Source: Microglena sp. YARC
Taxonomy: Eukaryota > Chlorophyta > Chlorophyceae > Chlamydomonadales > Chlamydomonadaceae
DNA: 64,000 bases
Direction of reading: 5' to 3'
NCBI GenBank assembly: GCA_022414725.1
Contig: CM039464.1
Coordinates: forward strand, 43,964,906 to 44,028,905
How positions within the stretch are numbered: position 1 is the stretch's first letter; every line of letters starts with the position of its first letter. The notes beneath the pieces were generated by a model, which did no database searches, was not told the DNA's origin, and was given only the letters and a program-made list of their open reading frames with translations. The translations under genes and the position numbers were made by a program. Positions 63,067-64,000 of this stretch are shown here, piece after piece.

Positions 63067-63632
63067 GTTGGTTGATTTGCTTCTTTAGTTACCATGTTAG
63101 TGTTAGCTTTGGCCCTGTCCTGTTTTTTGTTGCATGCCGCGCTCTGGTCGTCTTTGCAGAGCTTGCTGATCTGCATGGGTGACCTAGCGACATGTTACTA
63201 GGCTGCTGAGAGTATGTGCTGGTTTGCTACAGGAGTGATGCCCTGATGCACTGGCCTGTTACAGGAGTGATGCCCTGCAGTGTTTTAATCTTAGATCAGC
63301 AAGACCTTCGGGTGCATGCCTTTCCTTCTTTTTCTGTGTTGCTCTTGGAGGTTACAGTGGTGTTTTATTGGTTGGGGAGAAACAGTGTTGCTTGGAGGTG
63401 GGGGTGGTGCTCGGAAGGCCCTTTGTCCTTTGTCCTCCTAGTAATTAGTTTGTGTCCCTCGGTCTTTTGTCCCCTAGTCTTTTCGTCTTTTGTCTTCGGA
63501 TCTTTTGTCTTAGCGGACTTTTGGTCCATGTCCTCTAATCTTCTTCTTTGGTTTTTCTTCCTCGGTCACATAGGGCTAGGTTTTATCAGATGTTCCCTTT
63601 CCTGGTTCCTCCCTATGTAAAAAAAAAAAAAA
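63067..63632 (+). mobile_element. Element B copy 10 (5'-truncated)
   Basis: Starts at about 'TGGTTGATTTGCTTC' and ends with the cleanest B terminal hairpin (63568-63618) and poly(A) 63619-63632. The frame of 134 codons here (63216-63620) is not maintained in other copies and is not called a gene. Confidence 0.88.
63568..63618 (+). other. Element B 3'-terminal hairpin
   Basis: 51 nt with outer stem ACATAGGG/CCCTATGT (8 bp), inner CTAGG/CCTGG with a T.G pair, and a 5-nt bulge on the 3' side, identical in layout to the LINE-A terminus. The fourth pair is T-A here and A-T in LINE-A. Confidence 0.75.
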
Positions 63633-64000
63633 TCCAATACCCTCTCGCACACCTACGGCACAAGAGTCTCCACTAGGCATAAAGTAGCCCTCAACAGACT
63701 CAGCCTACACCTGTGCTCTCCACCCCCACCTGCTGGAATCCCACCTCAACCCTACTCCTGCCACAGCCCCCTGCCCTTGGCATCGAGGACCCTCCCCATC
63801 CACCTACGCATCCCCCAACGGCACATTACCAAGTTCTCCACATATACTATCAGCCACCACCTTAACTACTGGGACACCGCCCCCGTACCGCCCCGACCCT
63901 TGACCCCCAATGCCGGCATCCGTACCCTAACCACTACACAGCCCCCAATGCATAATATCGAGGAGATCCCTGCCTCCAATGCACACATGTGGTGGGCCAG
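63633..64000 (+). CDS. Partial open frame of unknown element, runs off the window
   Basis: 122 codons without a stop in the frame starting at 63633, beginning directly after the B poly(A) and continuing beyond the window. Composition is Pro/Thr/His-rich with ordinary complexity towards the end (HNIEEIPASNAHMWW). The C-rich strand bias resembles the RNase H-bearing ORF at 4757-5886, so it could be part of a similar retroelement, but no motif proves it. The start is unknown. Absence of stops in C-rich DNA is weak evidence. Confidence 0.3.

Noticed and set aside
63216..63620. 134-codon frame in B copy 10 (MLVCYRSDALMHW), with similar frames in other copies
   Set aside because: It recurs only because the DNA recurs. 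Copies differ by frame-breaking indels, the frame reads into the poly(A), and there is no recognisable fold, so B is treated as non-coding.

Overview
This window is eukaryotic nuclear DNA made almost entirely of nested retrotransposons and tandem repeats. I found no host protein gene, rRNA gene or intact cellular tRNA gene. The eukaryotic assignment rests on poly(A)-tailed LINEs, LTR retrotransposons with 5-bp target duplications, TATA and splice-like signals in LTRs, and several satellites. The species cannot be fixed from the sequence. A green alga or early-diverging plant is a weak guess only. Family names used here (LINE-A, element B, SINE-C, Copia-1, Copia-2) are mine.

Four interspersed families explain most of the window. 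(1) LINE-A is an autonomous non-LTR retrotransposon. The best copy, on the minus strand at 37082-50140, is about 9.8 kb once a nested Copia is removed. It has two tandem ~365-bp 5' units, a Pro/Ser/Ala-rich ORF1, then ORF2 (APE-type endonuclease, reverse transcriptase, C-terminal zinc-binding segment, Asp-Pro-rich tail), a ~1 kb 3' UTR, a terminal hairpin and poly(A). (2) Element B is a non-coding element of about 1.35 kb with tandem ~430-bp units on its 5' side. Its 3' end folds like that of LINE-A but differs by a compensatory base pair, so it is probably mobilised by LINE-A or a relative. (3) SINE-C is a short poly(A)-tailed element with a Pol III B-box. (4) Ty1/copia elements: Copia-1 (24178-29935, minus) has both LTRs and a GCCTG target duplication; Copia-2 (39988-43228, plus) is internally deleted and sits inside LINE-A with a GAAGA duplication. 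A separate RNase H-bearing ORF lies at 4757-5886.

Layout: 1-2000 SINE-C and LINE tails, minisatellites and a hairpin; 2000-9300 B copies, RNase H ORF, AT-rich DNA and a 35-bp minisatellite; 9300-10100 hexamer-type repeat; 10100-16340 two LINE-A copies, the first with its reverse transcriptase core out of order; 16340-20420 more 35-bp arrays, B copies and B 5' units; 20420-23450 LINE-A with a B insertion; 23520-34530 a 151-bp satellite (about 33 copies) split by Copia-1; 34530-37080 SINE-C and a LINE-A fragment; 37080-50140 LINE-A plus Copia-2; 50140-51235 B units running into a 1000-N gap; 52236-58419 minus LINE-A pieces with nested insertions and a complete B; 58420-63632 an inverted LINE/B arrangement; 63633-64000 a partial open frame.

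Sequence quality varies. Stretches near 16.5-18.9 kb and 30-54 kb carry many 1-2 base indels relative to their sister copies. Frameshifts there may be sequencing error as much as decay. All coding entries are therefore domain-level reconstructions, not functional gene claims.
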